From: Forficula auricularia
Lineage: Eukaryota > Arthropoda > Insecta > Dermaptera > Forficulidae
Direction: 5' to 3'
Assembly (NCBI GenBank): GCA_024734495.1
Contig: JALMQS010000099.1
Location: forward strand, 65,756,291 to 65,820,290
Length of the DNA stretch: 64,000 nt
The notes beneath the pieces were generated by a model. That model was not told the DNA's origin. It was given only the letters and a program-made list of their open reading frames with translations, and made no database searches. Shown here in pieces: positions 63,034 through 64,000 of this stretch. How positions within the stretch are numbered: position 1 is the first letter of the stretch; every line of letters begins with the position of its first letter. Made by a program: the position numbers and the translations under genes.

Positions 63034-63575
63034 ATCAAGAATTGCCCAAGCAAAAATGGGGTTTAATTCAAAACAAAAACTACTATGCTCCTCCTCAATC
63101 AGCTTAGCAAACAGGAAGTTGCTATTGAAGACATATGTATGGAGCATAGCCATGTACGGGTGTGAAACCTGGACAATTAGAGAAGCGGAGAGAAAGAGAT
63201 TAGAGGCTTTCGAAATGTGGTGCTACAGAAGAATGACGAATATCAAATGGATGGATAAAATTACAAATGAAGAAGTTCTTGGAAGAATCGGAGAAAGAAG
63301 AACCTTGTGGAAGAGTCTGAAGAAGAGAAGAGGTCAGATGATGGGGCACACACTGAGACATGGGGGACTGCTTAGGGATATCTTGGAGGGGGAGGTGGGA
63401 AAGAAAAGGGGAAGGGGAAGAACCAGATTAGAATATTTCAACCAAATAATTGGGGATATGGGATGCCAGACATTTAGAGAGGTTAAACAGCTGGCGGGGA
63501 CAGAGTCGAGTGGAGACGGATTGTTGCATCAAACCAGTCTTAGGACTGTATACTCAATGATGATGATGATGATAT
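63008..63575 (+). CDS. LINE reverse transcriptase, C-terminal part after frameshift
   Basis: Continues in another frame with NEIKSRIAQAKMGFNSKQ, LLLKTYVWSIAMYGCETWTI, RLEAFEMWCYRRM and TNEEVLGRIGERRTLWKSLK. The YGCETWT and EMWCYRR motifs are typical of the region after the RT palm in insect LINEs. True coding ends near the TGATGA tail. Confidence 0.75.
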
Positions 63576-64000
63576 GTTGCAGGCGCAAAGATATTTTTTC
63601 TTATGTAAAAAAAATAAATAAAATGAATCACCTCCCAAATAAATAATTTTAACTTTTAAATTCTAAAAATTATAATGTAAAAGTTAATATTGAGGATATT
63701 TCCTCTAGTGATATTGAAATTTCGAATATACAGCATGTACAGAGTACATGTATATTACTAGCTAAATGAACCATCGCGCCGTGAATTCAATAGTTCGGCC
63801 TACCAAGAGAACGACAGTCAGCAGAAATTTTATTATATATTTCAAAATACTAGAGATACCATATTCGTTAATAGATTTCGGGAGAAACAAATACATATAC
63901 TTAATTTAACTTGTAAATAGACCGTTGAAATTAGGGGTTGTGGCTAATTCAAAAGAAAGTGACGTCGGCTGATTTTTAAGTCCCACCTACTATAAAAAAT
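63576..64000. other. Window end
   Basis: No gene or repeat end recognised after the LINE tail. Confidence 0.35.

Larger units (their letters stand above)
61940..63575 (+). mobile_element. LINE (RTE/Jockey-like) with reverse transcriptase, 5'-truncated
   Basis: Non-LTR retroelement ending in a TGATGA tail at about 63560-63575, the style of RTE-type elements. The coding pieces are listed separately. No apurinic endonuclease is seen, so the 5' part is missing; frame breaks near 61985 also disturb the start. A second, shorter copy is at 45848. Confidence 0.8.

Noticed and set aside
1..64000. CRISPR arrays, rRNA genes or prokaryotic operons
   Set aside because: No regularly spaced direct repeats, rRNA-like blocks or operon layout are present; the sequence is eukaryotic throughout.

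Overview
The window is AT-rich eukaryotic DNA: split genes with GT..AG introns, AATAAA poly(A) signals, a tRNA-derived SINE, LINE, mariner, Penelope-like and Helitron-like elements. The mix of repeats points to an arthropod, most probably an insect; I cannot name the order or species. There are no prokaryotic features.

One host gene dominates. On the + strand, 19 coding exons from 704 to 35437 join in a single frame (4017 nt, 1338 codons plus stop). They encode a homologue of TTC14: an N-terminal conserved region, an S1-type RNA-binding fold, three TPR-like units, Lys/Ser/Arg-rich linkers and an RS/RGG-rich C-terminus. All 18 junctions have GT..AG borders and matching phases, although introns of up to about 5.5 kb are filled with transposons.

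The most interesting host observation is at the 3' end. Inside the last exon lies a strong donor (GTAAGTG, 35235) in phase 1. The only other clear coding exon found downstream, 53926-54185 (Gly/Ser-rich, Pro-rich, then a long acidic run and a stop), begins in the matching phase. Joining them would swap the conserved-looking C-terminus for an acidic one across an intron of about 18.7 kb.

The rest is a nested transposon landscape. 0-35 kb (TTC14 introns): five copies of a TTAA-flanked MITE, two further TTAA families, Harbinger-like MITEs (TAA duplications), hAT MITEs (8-bp duplications), palindromic elements, a SINE with a perfect 15-bp duplication, and two Penelope-like GIY-YIG fragments. 35-54 kb: more of the same, a mariner broken by a LINE and by a fold-back element, and several GC-richer islands of unknown role. 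54-64 kb: a hAT element with a nested fold-back element, a Helitron-like element and a reverse-transcriptase LINE.

A recurring structure links many of the repeats. Several fold-back elements carry, at or near their centre, a hammerhead-ribozyme-like motif (CTGANGA, stem II, GAAA, palindromic stem III). The same motif lies 230-370 bp after the stop codon of both Penelope-like GIY-YIG fragments, which suggests these fold-backs are Penelope-derived terminal repeats.
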